A program made the position numbers and the translations under genes. Below, piece after piece: positions 9,168 through 19,268 of a stretch of DNA of 64,000 nt. The notes under the pieces were generated by a model. That model ran no database searches, had not been told where the DNA came from, and worked only from the letters and a program-made list of their open reading frames with translations. The first letter of the stretch is position 1; each line of letters starts with the position of its first letter. This stretch comes from Cystobacter ferrugineus (GTDB lineage: Bacteria; Myxococcota; Myxococcia; Myxococcales; Myxococcaceae). Location: positions 434,001 through 498,000 of the forward strand of contig NZ_MPIN01000002.1 of NCBI RefSeq assembly GCF_001887355.1, given 5' to 3'.

Positions 9168-10499
9168 TCAGCCCTCCTCACCCGGCTCGCGCGAGCGGCT
9201 CGCCAGCAGACGTTGGATCTCCTCGTAGCGCTCGGCCATCTGCCGCTCGAAGCCGTTGCGCGTGGGCGTGTAGAAGCGCCGGCCCTCGAGCGCCGAGGGC
9301 AGGTAGTCCTCCGGGACGTAGTTGCCCTCGAAGTTGTGCGGGTACTTGTAGCCCGCGCCGTAGCCGAGTGACTTCATCAGCTTCGTGGGTGCATTGCGCA
9401 GGTGCGCGGGCACCGGCAGCGCTCCTCCCTCGGTGACGGCCGCGCGCGCCGCGGCGTACGCGGAGATGACCGCGTTGGATTTGGGCGCGAGCGCCAGGTA
9501 CGTCACCGCCTGGGTGAGGGGCAGGGTGCCCTCGGGCAGGCCCACCAGCTCGAAGGCGCGCAGCGCGTCCACCGCCACTCCGAGCGCGCGCGGATCCGCG
9601 TTGCCCACGTCCTCCGAGGCGAAGATGACCATGCGCCGGAAGATGAAGACCGGATCCTCTCCCGCCTCCAGCATGCGCGTCATCCAGTAGAGCGCCGCGT
9701 CCACGTCCGAGCCCCGCATGGATTTGATGAAGGCGCTCACGACGTTGTAGTGCTCCTCGCCCGCCTTGTCGTAGAGCAGCGCCTTGTGCTGCAGGGCCTC
9801 CTCGGCGATGGCCTTGTCCACCCGGCTTCCCCCGTGCGCGGCCGCGGCCTCCAGCGCCGTGAGGGCCTTGCGCGCATCGCCTCCCGATGCCTGCACGAGG
9901 AAGGTGAGGGCCTCGTCGTCCACCTGCACCTTGCCCGCCAGCCCCTTGGGCGACTCCACCGCCCGGCGCAGGAGCGCCACGAGCTCCTCCTCCTCCAGCC
10001 CGCGCAGGGTGACGACGCGCGCGCGCGACAGGAGCGCCGCGTTCAGCTCGAACGAGGGGTTCTCCGTGGTGGCCCCGATGAGGGTGACGGTCCCCTTCTC
10101 CACGTGCGGCAGGAGCGCGTCCTGCTGCCCCTTGTTGAAGCGGTGGATCTCGTCCACGAAGAGCAGGGTGCGCTGGCGGCGCATCTTCCAGCGCTCCTGG
10201 GCCCGCGCCACCGTCTCGCGGATCTCCTTCACACCGGAGAGCACCGCGGAGAGCGACTCGAAGGCCGCGCCAGTGGAGTGGGCAATGAGGTGGGCGAGCG
10301 TCGTCTTGCCCGTCCCCGGAGGGCCCCAGAGGATGATCGAGGGCACCTGATCCTGCTGGATGGCCCGGCGCAGGAAGCGGCCTTCCCCCGTCAGGTGCTC
10401 CTGGCCGACGAACTCCTCCAGGCGGGTCGGGCGCATCCGCTCGGCGAGGGGCGCCAGGGTGGCCTCGTCCTTGCGGCTGGCGTGATCGAAGAGATCCAT
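9168..10499 (-). CDS. rarA: RarA/MgsA recombination factor AAA+ ATPase
   Basis: The 443-residue protein matches replication-associated recombination protein A: MDLFDHA start, MRPTRLEEFVGQ, Walker A GPPGTGKTT, Walker B LLFVDEIHRF, sensor 1 GATTENPSF, and the C-terminal tetramerisation part with YPHNFEGNYVPEDYLP. RarA acts at stalled replication forks together with the clamp loader and SSB. The ATG at 10499 is chosen because family members begin MxLFD; twelve further in-frame codons upstream carry no family similarity. It is convergent with the NtrC-type gene (16 bases apart) and divergent from the ROK regulator. Confidence 0.93.
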   Translation of the reverse strand: MDLFDHASRKDEATLAPLAERMRPTRLEEFVGQEHLTGEGRFLRRAIQQDQVPSIILWGPPGTGKTTLAHLIAHSTGAAFESLSAVLSGVKEIRETVARAQERWKMRRQRTLLFVDEIHRFNKGQQDALLPHVEKGTVTLIGATTENPSFELNAALLSRARVVTLRGLEEEELVALLRRAVESPKGLAGKVQVDDEALTFLVQASGGDARKALTALEAAAAHGGSRVDKAIAEEALQHKALLYDKAGEEHYNVVSAFIKSMRGSDVDAALYWMTRMLEAGEDPVFIFRRMVIFASEDVGNADPRALGVAVDALRAFELVGLPEGTLPLTQAVTYLALAPKSNAVISAYAAARAAVTEGGALPVPAHLRNAPTKLMKSLGYGAGYKYPHNFEGNYVPEDYLPSALEGRRFYTPTRNGFERQMAERYEEIQRLLASRSREPGEEG

Positions 10500-10599
10500 G
10501 GGGCAAATACTGTTGTCCCCCTCCGACCCTGTCATGGCGACGTTGCCCCGCCGCGACCGCCAGGCCGTCCTTCAGTGGGTGGTGCTCCTTTCGTTCAGT

Positions 10600-10671
10600 G
10601 AATCGATTCCGTACCTCGTGAATGAATATCGACCCGATTCGGGTCGAAGTTCTGGGTTGTCGGGTCGAAGT
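10600..10671. promoter_or_regulatory. Operator-like repeats upstream of the ROK regulator
   Basis: The divergent gap between rarA and the ROK gene holds a perfect palindrome GAATCGATTC (10600-10609), a dyad CGACCCG-ATT-CGGGTCG (10630-10646) and a direct repeat CGGGTCGAAGT at 10640-10650 and 10661-10671. The direct copies start 21 bases apart, two helical turns, so one protein could bind both on the same face of the helix. This is the arrangement expected for an autoregulated repressor site controlling the sugar operon. Confidence 0.55.
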
Positions 10672-10733
10672 CGGCTTCGGTAGTTTGGACTTCGGCTTTT
10701 CGCAACACCCGTCCCCTACCGCAGAGATCCGAC

Positions 10734-11933
10734 TTGAACCGCTGGAACGGCCTTTCTCCTGGAGAACTCGCCCTGTTGGACACGGTGTTCTGGTCCACGG
10801 GCCTGTCTCGCGATGCGCTCGCCCGGCGCTCGGCTTTCTCCAAGACGCGAGCCAACGCGGTGGTCGCGGGTCTGCTGGAGCGGGGGCTGCTGGAGGAGAA
10901 CGGCCTGCAATCCTCGTCCGGTGGCCGCCGGGCCGAGACGCTGCGGCTGCATCGGGGGCTCGGCGTGCTGCTGGCGGCGGATCTCGGTGCGACCGGCCTG
11001 CGCGTGGGCGTGCTCACGCCGGACATGCAGGTGCTGGCGCGGCACGTGGAATCCGCGGACGTGCGCAAGGGCCCGGAGTTCGTCCTCGCGCGCGTGCGGG
11101 CCCTGCTGCGTCAGTTGCTGGAGCAGGCCGGCCGCTCGACTCACGACGTCATCGGCATCGGCATGGGCGTGCCGGGCCCCGTCAACTTCGAGTCCGGCCA
11201 GCTCGTCAACCCGCCGCTGATGCCCGAGTGGGATGGCTTCTCCATCCGCGATGACCTGAAGGCCGACTTCGCCGCGCCCCTGTTCGTGGACAACGACGTC
11301 AACATCATGGCGCTCGGCGAGCTGTGGCGGCTGCAGCGCTCGCTGCACAACTTCCTGGTCATCAAGGTGGGCACCGGCATCGGCTGCGGCATCGTGTGCC
11401 AGGGCCAGGTGTACCGGGGCGCCACCGGCTCGGCGGGAGATGTCGGCCACATCTGCGTGGATCCGTCTGGTCCGCGCTGCCACTGCGGCAACCTGGGCTG
11501 CGTGGAGGCCATGGCGGCGGGGCCGGCGATCGCCCTCATGGCGCGCGCGGCGGTGCAGGCGGGCGAGAGCGCGTTGCTCGCGGAGACCCTGGCGTCCACC
11601 GGCACCATCCGCCCCGAGGACGTGGCCCGCGCCAGCCGCGCGGGGGACGCCGCGGCCAACGCCATCGTGCAGCGCGCGGGCGGGTTGATCGGACAGATGC
11701 TCGCGTCGGCCGTGAACTTCTTCAATCCGTCGCACATCTTCTTCGGCGGCTCGATGATGCGCATCGGCCCGCTGTTCCTCGCGTCGCTGCGGCAGAGCAT
11801 CTACCAGCGCTCGCTGGCGCTCTCCACGCGTCAGCTCGAGATCCAGATCTCCCCTCTCGGTGAGCAGTCGGGACTCATTGGCGCCGCGGTGCTGGCCATG
11901 CAGGAAACCCTGCGCATGAAGGGAGCGGCGTGA
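10734..11933 (+). CDS. ROK family transcriptional repressor of the sugar operon
   Basis: The 399-residue protein has an N-terminal winged helix (about 5-65; LSRDALARRSAFSKTRANAVV) and a ROK sugar-kinase-like domain: ATP-loop remnant LLAADLGATGLRVGV, PGPVNFESG, VDNDVNIMALGE, VGTGIGCGI, and the ROK zinc site GHICVDPSGPRCHCGNLGC (His and C-x-C-x4-C). Such XylR/NagC-type proteins sense a sugar and release an operator. No ATG is available near the N-terminus; TTG at 10734 follows AGAG at a suitable distance. Its stop codon overlaps the ATG of the ABC ATPase by one base (TGATG), so it is the first gene of the operon and probably controls it by binding the repeats at 10600-10671. Confidence 0.87.
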   Translation: MNRWNGLSPGELALLDTVFWSTGLSRDALARRSAFSKTRANAVVAGLLERGLLEENGLQSSSGGRRAETLRLHRGLGVLLAADLGATGLRVGVLTPDMQVLARHVESADVRKGPEFVLARVRALLRQLLEQAGRSTHDVIGIGMGVPGPVNFESGQLVNPPLMPEWDGFSIRDDLKADFAAPLFVDNDVNIMALGELWRLQRSLHNFLVIKVGTGIGCGIVCQGQVYRGATGSAGDVGHICVDPSGPRCHCGNLGCVEAMAAGPAIALMARAAVQAGESALLAETLASTGTIRPEDVARASRAGDAAANAIVQRAGGLIGQMLASAVNFFNPSHIFFGGSMMRIGPLFLASLRQSIYQRSLALSTRQLEIQISPLGEQSGLIGAAVLAMQETLRMKGAA

Positions 11934-13420
11934 TGAGTCTCGCCATCGAGTTTCGTGACGTCGTGAAGGCGTTCGGCCCGGTGCGGGTGCTGCACGGGGT
12001 CAGCTTCGCGCTGCCTCCGGGCCGGGTCATCGGCCTGCTGGGCGAGAACGGCGCGGGCAAGTCCACGCTGATGAAGATCCTCTCCGGTTACGAGTCGGTC
12101 ACCTCGGGCGAGGTGCTCGTCAATGGCGAGGCGGTCCACTTCGCCGGCTCCCGCGAGGCCGAGGCCCGGGGCATCGTGTTGATCCACCAGGAGTTCAACC
12201 TCGCCGAGGATCTGACGGTCGCGCAGAACATCTTCCTCGGTCACGAGAAGAAGCGCGGCTGGCTGTTGGACGACGCGGCGATGAACCGTGAGTCCGCGCG
12301 TGTCCTGGAGCAGGTGGGGCTGCGGGTGGCTCCCGAGACGCCGGTGCGCCAGTTGATCGTGGCGGAGAAGCAACTGGTGGAGATCGCCAAGGCGCTGGCC
12401 CGCAAGGCGCGGTTGCTCATCATGGACGAGCCCACGGCCACGCTGACGCCGGGTGAGACCGAGCGCCTGTTCGCGTTGATCGCCCAGCTCAAGGCCGACG
12501 GCGTCTCGCTGCTCTACATCTCGCACAAGCTGGACGAGGTGGAGCGCATCACGGACGAAGTGGTGGTGATGCGGGATGGCCGCTTCGTCGCCCGCTCGGC
12601 GACGCGCGACGTGACGCGCCACCAGATGGCCAGCCTCATGGTCGGCCGTGAGGCCTCGGACCTCTACCCACCCAAGGCGCCCCCGCCCGCGGACGTTCCA
12701 CCCCGGCTGAGCGTGCGGGGACTGACGGTGCCGGGGTGGGCCCGGGACGTGAGCTTCGACGTGCGTCCCGGAGAGATCCTCGGGTTCGCGGGGCTGGTCG
12801 GCGCCGGCCGCACCGAGCTGTTCGAGGGGCTCCTCGGTCTGCGGCCACACGCGGTGGAGCGCGTCGAGTTCGATGGTCGCCGCGCCCACTGGCGCAACCC
12901 CCGGGATGCCGCCGAGGACGGGCTCACGTACCTCAGCGAGGATCGCAAGGGGAAGGGCCTGCACGTGCACTTCGGCCTGCGCGAGAACCTGACCATGATG
13001 GCGCTCTCGCGCTACGCCACGCCCTGGCTGCGGCCCGAGGCCGAGCGCCAGGCGCTCGAGGACGCCGTGAAGCGCTTCGGCATCCGCACGGGCTCCCTGG
13101 ACAACCGGGCCTCGGCCCTGTCCGGCGGCAACCAACAGAAGCTCGCGCTCGCCAAGGTGCTGCACCCAGACCCCAAGGTGGTGGTGCTCGACGAGCCCAC
13201 GCGAGGCGTCGACGTGGGCGCCAAGCGCGACATCTACTTCCTGATCGAGGCGCTGGCCCGCGAGGGCCGTGCCGTGATCGTCATTTCCTCCGAGCTGATG
13301 GAGCTGATCGGACTGTGCCACCGCGTGGCGGTGATGCGCGGCGGCCAGCTCCGCACCACGCTCGAGGCCAACCAACTGACCGAAGAGGAGCTCATCGCCC
13401 ATGCCACCGGAACCCACTGA
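11933..13420 (+). CDS. Sugar ABC transporter ATP-binding protein (RbsA/MglA type, two ATPase domains)
   Basis: The 495-residue protein carries two fused ABC domains, the layout of monosaccharide importers. Domain 1 has Walker [10 protein letters not shown]-loop HQEFNLAE, Walker [12 protein letters not shown] and the switch His in SHKLDEV. Domain 2 has the family's degenerate P-loop [10 protein letters not shown], a true signature LSGGNQQK and [20 protein letters not shown]. It drives uptake through the permease encoded next, whose ATG lies 20 bases inside this gene. Substrate class is inferred from the family (pentoses, hexoses, inositol), not from specific residues. Confidence 0.93.
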   Translation: MSLAIEFRDVVKAFGPVRVLHGVSFALPPGRVIGLLGENGAGKSTLMKILSGYESVTSGEVLVNGEAVHFAGSREAEARGIVLIHQEFNLAEDLTVAQNIFLGHEKKRGWLLDDAAMNRESARVLEQVGLRVAPETPVRQLIVAEKQLVEIAKALARKARLLIMDEPTATLTPGETERLFALIAQLKADGVSLLYISHKLDEVERITDEVVVMRDGRFVARSATRDVTRHQMASLMVGREASDLYPPKAPPPADVPPRLSVRGLTVPGWARDVSFDVRPGEILGFAGLVGAGRTELFEGLLGLRPHAVERVEFDGRRAHWRNPRDAAEDGLTYLSEDRKGKGLHVHFGLRENLTMMALSRYATPWLRPEAERQALEDAVKRFGIRTGSLDNRASALSGGNQQKLALAKVLHPDPKVVVLDEPTRGVDVGAKRDIYFLIEALAREGRAVIVISSELMELIGLCHRVAVMRGGQLRTTLEANQLTEEELIAHATGTH

Positions 13421-14438
13421 CTCCCTTCGGCCAGGGGCCACCGCCCTGGGTGCCTCGGAAGGGACACCGCTGCACCGTGTCCGCGCCCTCCTGCAGGGCT
13501 TCGGCCCGCTGCTCGGGCTCATCGTGCTGTGCATCGCCGGCACCGCGCTCAACGGCGACTTCGCCACGCTCGACAACGTGATGAACGTGCTCACGCGCAC
13601 CGCCTTCATCGGCATCATCGCGGTGGGCATGTGCTTCGTCATCATCTCGGGAGGCATCGATCTCTCGGTGGGCTCGATGGCCGCGCTCATCGCCGGCGTG
13701 ATGATCCTCCTGATGAACCGCCTGGCCCCGTCACTCTCATCACCCACGTCCGTGATCGCGCTCGGCATCGGGTTCGCGCTGCTGTTGGGCGCGCTGTTCG
13801 GCCTCGTGCACGGCCTGTTGATCGCCCGGGGCGGCATCGAGCCGTTCATCGTGACGCTCGGCACGCTCGGCATCTTCCGGGCCTACCTCACGTACTTCGC
13901 CGACGGCGGTGCCATCACCCTGGACTCGGACCTGTCCGATGCCTACGGCCCCGTCTACTACGCCAGCTTCCTCCTCCCGGTTCCCGTCTGGGTGTTCCTC
14001 GCGGTCGCGCTCGGGGGCGCGCTCATCCTCAACCGCACGGCCTACGGCCGCTACGTGCAGGCCATCGGCTCCAACGAGCAGGTGGCGCGCTACGCCGCCG
14101 TGGACGTCAACCGCATCAAGGTCCTCACCTACATGCTGCTCGGCGTCTGCGTGGGCATCGCCACCGTCCTGTACGTGCCGCGCCTCGGCTCCTCCTCGCC
14201 CACCACCGGCCTGTTGTGGGAGCTGGAGGCGATCGCGGCGGTGATCGTCGGAGGCACCGCGCTCAAGGGCGGCTCGGGGACCATTACCGGCACCGTCGTG
14301 GGCGCGATCCTGCTGTCCGTCATCAGCAACATCCTCAACCTCACCAGCGTCATCAGCGTGTACCTGAACTCGGCGGTTCAGGGCTTCGTGATCATCGCCG
14401 TGGCGTTCATGCAGCGCCGGCGCAAAGGCGCCTCGTGA
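13401..14438 (+). CDS. Sugar ABC transporter permease (RbsC type)
   Basis: The 345-residue protein has a polar N-terminal stretch of about 30 residues and then about 8-10 hydrophobic helices. It contains the BPD_transp_2 hallmarks [15 protein letters not shown] and [16 protein letters not shown], the cytoplasmic EAA-like loop [26 protein letters not shown], and [21 protein letters not shown]. This is the RbsC/XylH/MglC family that forms a homodimeric pore. The ATG start is 20 bases inside the ATPase gene, so coupling is likely. The C-terminus is basic (QRRRKG). Confidence 0.92.
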   Translation: MPPEPTDSLRPGATALGASEGTPLHRVRALLQGFGPLLGLIVLCIAGTALNGDFATLDNVMNVLTRTAFIGIIAVGMCFVIISGGIDLSVGSMAALIAGVMILLMNRLAPSLSSPTSVIALGIGFALLLGALFGLVHGLLIARGGIEPFIVTLGTLGIFRAYLTYFADGGAITLDSDLSDAYGPVYYASFLLPVPVWVFLAVALGGALILNRTAYGRYVQAIGSNEQVARYAAVDVNRIKVLTYMLLGVCVGIATVLYVPRLGSSSPTTGLLWELEAIAAVIVGGTALKGGSGTITGTVVGAILLSVISNILNLTSVISVYLNSAVQGFVIIAVAFMQRRRKGAS

Positions 14439-14513
14439 CGAAGTGAGTCGGTGTCGTCCGGCGGCCTCGTGCCGCCTTGTCGTTCTCCCTTACCCCACCA
14501 GGAGACAACCCGT

Positions 14514-15482
14514 ATGAAGCCCATGTTCCGTAGACTCGCTCTCGGCCTATCCGCCATGGCCGCGCTCCTCACCGCGTCCAGTGCGCTCGCGCAGGACAAG
14601 CAGGTCAACCTCGGCGTGGCCATCCCGACGGCCACCCACGGCTTCACCGGCGGCATCGTCTGGTGGGCCAACGAGGCCAAGAAGGAGCTGGAGAAGCAGC
14701 ACCCGGGGCTGAAGATCACCGTGAAGACGGCCGCCAATGCCTCCGAGCAGGCCAATCAGCTCCAGGACCTGCTGACCGTCAACAAGATCAACACCCTGGT
14801 CGTCTTCCCCTTCGAATCCGCCGCGCTCACCCGGCCCGTGGCGCAGGTGAAGGGCAAGGGCGTCTACGTCACCGTGGTCGACCGGGGCCTGACCGATGCC
14901 AACGCGCAGGACGCCTACGTCGCCGGGGACAACACCGCCTTCGGCCGGATTCCGGCCGAGTACCTGGTCAAGCGCCTCAACGGCAAGGGCAACATCGTGG
15001 CGCTGCGTGGCATCGCGACCACGATCGACAACGAGCGCATGGACGCCTTCAAGGCCGTGCTGAAGAACCATCCCGACATCAAGCTGCTCGACGCGCGCTA
15101 CGCCAACTGGAACCGCGACGATGCCTTCAAGGTGATGCAGGACTACCTCACGCGCTTCAAGCAGATCGACGCCGTGTGGGCCGCCGATGACGACATGGCC
15201 GTCGGGGTGCTCAAGGCCATCGAGCAGTCCAAGCGCACCGACATCCAGGAGGTGTTCGGCGGCGCGGGCTCCAAGGGCATGGTCAAGGCCATCCTCGAGG
15301 GCAAGAACAAGCTCGTCCAGGCCGATGTCTCCTACTCGCCCAAGTTCATCTACGACGCCATCAAGCTGACCGCCGAGGCGCGCCTCAAGGGCGAGGCGCT
15401 GCCCCCGAAGACGATCATCCCCTCGGTGCTCATCACCAAGGAGAACGCCCAGCAGTTCTACTTCCCGAACTCGCCCTTCTAG
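14514..15482 (+). CDS. Periplasmic sugar-binding protein of the ABC importer
   Basis: The 322-residue protein has a signal peptide ending ASSALA-Q (about residue 25) and the periplasmic binding protein type 1 (Peripla_BP_4, RbsB-like) fold: [68 protein letters not shown] and [16 protein letters not shown]. Aromatic WW after the first loop may stack on the sugar ring. AGGAGA lies about seven bases upstream of the ATG. The gap of 75 bases from the permease is the longest within this operon and may hold the stronger ribosome site needed for a highly made binding protein. Confidence 0.9.
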   Translation: MKPMFRRLALGLSAMAALLTASSALAQDKQVNLGVAIPTATHGFTGGIVWWANEAKKELEKQHPGLKITVKTAANASEQANQLQDLLTVNKINTLVVFPFESAALTRPVAQVKGKGVYVTVVDRGLTDANAQDAYVAGDNTAFGRIPAEYLVKRLNGKGNIVALRGIATTIDNERMDAFKAVLKNHPDIKLLDARYANWNRDDAFKVMQDYLTRFKQIDAVWAADDDMAVGVLKAIEQSKRTDIQEVFGGAGSKGMVKAILEGKNKLVQADVSYSPKFIYDAIKLTAEARLKGEALPPKTIIPSVLITKENAQQFYFPNSPF

Positions 15483-15552
15483 TGCCTCCCCCCCCCGGCT
15501 CCGCCCGCTCGGGTGGGGCCGCGGGGTGTCACTCTCGTCCAGGACTCCGACC

Positions 15553-16575
15553 ATGCCAAGACCCGTCACGCTGTTCTCCGGCCAGTGGGCCGATCTGCCT
15601 CTCTCCGAACTCGCTCCGTTGGCCCGGCGCATGGGGTACGACGGCCTGGAGCTGGCCTGCTCGGGCGATCACTTCAACGTGCGCGAGGCACTCGCCTCCA
15701 AGACGTATGCGAAGGACAAGCGCGCGCTGCTCGAGTCCCATGGACTGCAATGCTTCGCGATCAGCAACCACCTGGTCGGCCAGGCCGTGTGCGATCTGAT
15801 CGACGAGCGGCACCAGCCCATCCTTCCCGAGCACGTGTGGGGGGATGGTGATCCGGAAGGTGTGCGCCAGCGCGCCGCCCAGGAGATGAAGGACACGGCA
15901 CGCGCCGCCGCCGCCTTCGGCGTGAAGACCGTCACGGGCTTCACGGGCTCGTCGGTGTGGCATGCCACCTATGCCTTCCCGCCCACCTCCCAGGCCTTCT
16001 GGGACAAGGGCTTCGCCGACTTCGCCCGCCGCTGGACGCCCATCCTCGACGTGTTCGAGGAGCACGATGTCCGCTTCGCGCTCGAGGTGCACCCGACGGA
16101 GATCGCCTTCGACATCGTCACCTCCCAGCGCGCGCTCGAGGCGGTGAAGGGCCACCGCCGCTTCGGCTTCAACTTCGACCCCAGCCACCTCGGCTACCAG
16201 GGCGTGGACTACGTGAAGTTCCTCCGCACGTTCGCGGGCCGCGTCTTCAACGTGCACATGAAGGATGTGTGGTGGGGCCGCGGCGACGGCACCGTCGGCG
16301 TGTTCGGTGGCCACACGAGCTTCGGCGATGCGCGCCGCTACTGGGACTTCCGCAGCGTCGGCCGGGGGATGATCGACTTCGAGTCCATCATCGTCGCGCT
16401 CAACGACACCGGCTACGCGGGACCGTTGAGCGTGGAATGGGAGGACAGCCGGATGGACCGCGTGCACGGGGCGACCGAGAGCGCGGCCTTCTGCAAGCGG
16501 CTCGACTTCCCCGCCGCGGCGGGGGCGTTCGACGCCGTGTTCGACAAGGACAAGCAGACGCGGGCGGCGCGATGA
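15553..16575 (+). CDS. Sugar phosphate isomerase/epimerase (xylose isomerase-like TIM barrel)
   Basis: The 340-residue protein fits the AP_endonuc_2 TIM barrel family: [27 protein letters not shown], a metal-site Glu in [35 protein letters not shown] and the late [11 protein letters not shown]. The Glu-Asp-His-Glu set that binds a divalent metal is visible. Members include IolE, IolI and 3-keto-sugar isomerases. It overlaps the next dehydrogenase gene by four bases (ATGA), a pairing known from inositol and keto-glycoside pathways. AGGA is eight bases before the ATG; a GTG nine codons upstream is an alternative. Confidence 0.85.
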   Translation: MPRPVTLFSGQWADLPLSELAPLARRMGYDGLELACSGDHFNVREALASKTYAKDKRALLESHGLQCFAISNHLVGQAVCDLIDERHQPILPEHVWGDGDPEGVRQRAAQEMKDTARAAAAFGVKTVTGFTGSSVWHATYAFPPTSQAFWDKGFADFARRWTPILDVFEEHDVRFALEVHPTEIAFDIVTSQRALEAVKGHRRFGFNFDPSHLGYQGVDYVKFLRTFAGRVFNVHMKDVWWGRGDGTVGVFGGHTSFGDARRYWDFRSVGRGMIDFESIIVALNDTGYAGPLSVEWEDSRMDRVHGATESAAFCKRLDFPAAAGAFDAVFDKDKQTRAAR

Positions 16576-17738
16576 GCGCCTCGCACGATCGCAAGCTGCG
16601 CTACGCGATGGTCGGCGGTGGGCGTGACGCGTTCATCGGCGCGGTGCACCGGCGTGCCATGGCCCTGGACGGGCAGATGGAGCTGGTCGCCGGCGCGCTC
16701 TCGTCGGATCCGGACAAGGCACGCGCTTCCGGCCGAGACCTGGGCCTGGCCGATGCGCGCAACCACGGCCGCTGGGAGGACCTGCTCGCCGATGAGCTGA
16801 AGCGTCCGGCGGACGAGCGCATCGACTTCGTCTCCATCGTCACGCCCAACCACGTGCACTACCCGGTGGCCAAGGCGTTCGCCGAGGCCGGCATCCACGT
16901 GGTGTGTGACAAGCCGCTCGTGCACACCAGCGCGCAGGCGGAGGAGCTGGTGCGCACGGTGGAGCGGACCGGCATCGTGTTCGGCGTCACCTACAACTAC
17001 ACCGGCTATCCCATGGTCCGCGAGGCGCGGGCGATGGTGCGCGGCGGTGTCCTGGGCGAGCTGCGCAAGGTGACCGTCGAGTACAACCAGGGCTGGCTCG
17101 CCACGCACGTGGAGGCCCAGGGCAACAAGCAGGCCGGCTGGCGCACGGATCCGGAGAAGAGCGGGGTGGCGGGCGCCATCGGCGACATCGGCTCGCATGC
17201 CGAGAACCTGGCCGCCACCGTCACGGGGCTCGAGATCGAGGCGATCTGCGCGGACCTCGGCTCGCTCGTTCCCGGGCGCCGGCTCGATGACGATGGCAAC
17301 CTGCTGCTGCGCTGGCGCGGGGGTGTGCGGGGCGTGTTGGTGGCCTCGCAGATCGCCGCCGGCTTCGAGAACGACCTGCGCCTGCGCGTGTTCGGCTCCA
17401 AGGGCTCACTCGAATGGCGGCAGGAAGAGCCCAACCACCTGGTGCATGCACCGCTCGATGGGCCCAGGCGCATCCTCACGCGGGGCTCGCCGTGGCTGAG
17501 CGAGTCCTCGCGCCGTGCCTGCCGCGTGCCCTCGGGCCATCCGGAGGCCTTCATCGAGGCGTTCGCCAACGTGTACCTGGGCGTCGCGGCGGACATCCGC
17601 GCCCGGCTCGCCGGAGTGCGGGCGGATCCGATCGCCGCGGACTATCCGCGCGTCACCGATGGCGCGCGCGGGGTGCGCTTCATCGAGAAGACGGTCGAGT
17701 CGGCCGCCAGCGAACGCAAGTGGACGCCCATGACGTGA
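16572..17738 (+). CDS. Gfo/Idh/MocA family NAD(P)-dependent sugar dehydrogenase
   Basis: The 388-residue protein has an N-terminal Rossmann domain ([19 protein letters not shown], then [30 protein letters not shown] with the catalytic-site Lys) and the Gfo/Idh C-terminal alpha/beta domain with [10 protein letters not shown] supplying the catalytic Asp/His pair. Such enzymes oxidise a sugar hydroxyl, often at C2 or C3. The [13 protein letters not shown] variant of the coenzyme loop and the long [14 protein letters not shown] segment resemble a subgroup that works with TIM-barrel isomerases. It is the last gene of the ROK-ABC-isomerase operon. Substrate unknown. Confidence 0.88.
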   Translation: MSASHDRKLRYAMVGGGRDAFIGAVHRRAMALDGQMELVAGALSSDPDKARASGRDLGLADARNHGRWEDLLADELKRPADERIDFVSIVTPNHVHYPVAKAFAEAGIHVVCDKPLVHTSAQAEELVRTVERTGIVFGVTYNYTGYPMVREARAMVRGGVLGELRKVTVEYNQGWLATHVEAQGNKQAGWRTDPEKSGVAGAIGDIGSHAENLAATVTGLEIEAICADLGSLVPGRRLDDDGNLLLRWRGGVRGVLVASQIAAGFENDLRLRVFGSKGSLEWRQEEPNHLVHAPLDGPRRILTRGSPWLSESSRRACRVPSGHPEAFIEAFANVYLGVAADIRARLAGVRADPIAADYPRVTDGARGVRFIEKTVESAASERKWTPMT

Positions 17739-17795
17739 ACGGGAGGGATTGAGCGTTTTTACTCGTATTGCGGGCCTGTTCATGTTTCCGGTTTT

Positions 17796-17821
17796 ATGGG
17801 TCAAGCGGTTTTCCGACCCAT
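17796..17821. promoter_or_regulatory. Inverted repeat upstream of the lipoprotein gene
   Basis: ATGGGTC (17796-17802) and GACCCAT (17815-17821) form a perfect seven-base dyad with 12 bases between, inside a comparatively AT-rich 100-base gap between the dehydrogenase and the lipoprotein gene. It ends 17 bases before the ATG. It could be a repressor site or an RNA hairpin; there is no T run after it. Confidence 0.35.
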
Positions 17822-17838
17822 TGCCCCGGAGTGCTCGC

Positions 17839-19137
17839 ATGCGTCGTCTGCTCTCGTTCCTCGTGATGATGTCCCTGCTGGGTTGTGGTGCGGGCCCGAC
17901 TCCAGAAGAGGAGGCCTCCCTCGGCGAGGGGGAGGCGGGGCTCGCGGCGCCGGTGCTCGCCAGCCCTCCGCAGGCCACGGTGGACCAGGCCATCGCCGCG
18001 CCGCTGGGGTGGTTCGGCGTCAACTCCTCGGGGGGCCGCTACTGCTCCAACTGCAATGGCCAGTCCATCATCCTCGCCATCGCGGCCTTCAAGGGGAACA
18101 CGAGCGCCGACGCGAGGCTCCTGCAGCAGATGCGCTACGTCCTCGGCAACAACCGGGATCCCTTCGCCAATGGCGGCTACATGGCGCAGCACGAGCGGAT
18201 GATGACGGGCATGTTCGCCATCGCGAAACGCACCCCGCGCGTCTGGGCGCAGCTCACCGCCGCCGAGAAGACGAAGATCGATCTCATCATGAAGGCGACG
18301 TTGGTGGGCTCGGCCTATACCACCTCGGACACGAGCAACGCGGGCGGCGCCACCCCCACGGGCATCGATGGAGACACCAACCTCGACCGCGACTGGAATC
18401 CCAACTACCGCGAGGGGATGGTGGGCGCGATGCTCGTCTCCACGCTGTACCTGGGAGGCCGCACCGCGACGGACACGTTCCTCGACGGCTACAAGCACGC
18501 CTCCTTCGTGACGCAGCTCTCGTCGGCGGGCCTCACCCGGCTCGCCTCGGTCTTCAACACGAATGTCAGCACTCCGAGCGCGGGCGCCCCCAGTGCCGCC
18601 ATCATCCAGAGCGCCATCCGCGACTACCGCTACAAGGGCCTCGCGCTCGACCAGCTCTTCGACATCTACGTGCTGCTGGCGAACGACACGTTCAGCGCCA
18701 CCGTGGATTGTGGCCTCAATGGGGGCGCCGGGGTGGTGCTGAGCACGGGCGAGCACTCGGGCTATCTGGTGGAGGGCTGTGCCCAGTTGCCCAACAAGGG
18801 CAAGGTGGGCCAGCTCAAGGAGTTCCGCTCCGTTGACGCCAACGGCGCGCGCAGCTCCATCACCTACGCCTATGACGGCCTCAAGCCCGATCTCATCAAC
18901 CACGCGGTGCTGATGGCGTACGGGGCCATTCCCTCGGGGACCACCACCACCGCGGTGGTGAGCCGCATCTCCGTGGGGGCGAAGGATCTGTTCTTCAAGG
19001 CCGCCCACGGCTACCGCAACTACGCCAAGGGCAAGGACCAAGGCCTCTTCCAGCTTCCGGCCACGGGGCTCGGCAGTGGCTACGAGTTCAACCGTCCCCT
19101 CTGGGAGAAGGTCATCGCTCCCGCGTACGGCCTCTGA
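17839..19137 (+). CDS. Lipoprotein of unknown function, secreted
   Basis: The 432-residue protein starts with a lipoprotein signal peptide whose lipobox is SLLGC (Cys at about residue 17), then a Glu-rich tether. I do not recognise the family with certainty. The mature part is rich in helical stretches (HERMMTGMFAIAKRTPRVWAQL, AIIQSAIRDYRYKGLALDQLFDIYVLL) with Gly/Asn/Tyr-rich loops and four scattered Cys (CSNC, VDCGLN, EGCAQ). That resembles the alpha/alpha toroid folds of polysaccharide lyases, but no catalytic set can be assigned. It follows the sugar operon by 100 bases and could act on a polymer that feeds it; this is inference only. Confidence 0.6.
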   Translation: MRRLLSFLVMMSLLGCGAGPTPEEEASLGEGEAGLAAPVLASPPQATVDQAIAAPLGWFGVNSSGGRYCSNCNGQSIILAIAAFKGNTSADARLLQQMRYVLGNNRDPFANGGYMAQHERMMTGMFAIAKRTPRVWAQLTAAEKTKIDLIMKATLVGSAYTTSDTSNAGGATPTGIDGDTNLDRDWNPNYREGMVGAMLVSTLYLGGRTATDTFLDGYKHASFVTQLSSAGLTRLASVFNTNVSTPSAGAPSAAIIQSAIRDYRYKGLALDQLFDIYVLLANDTFSATVDCGLNGGAGVVLSTGEHSGYLVEGCAQLPNKGKVGQLKEFRSVDANGARSSITYAYDGLKPDLINHAVLMAYGAIPSGTTTTAVVSRISVGAKDLFFKAAHGYRNYAKGKDQGLFQLPATGLGSGYEFNRPLWEKVIAPAYGL

Positions 19138-19268
19138 CGGCGCCGGGAGCGGCCGTCCCGGGGGGACCCTCCGGGACATCTCCCCGCTCCGCCGGTGTCA
19201 CGAGGTCATCGAAGCGGCCATTTCCTCCAGCGCGAGCCGGGTCGCTTGGTCTACAACCCGAACCCATC

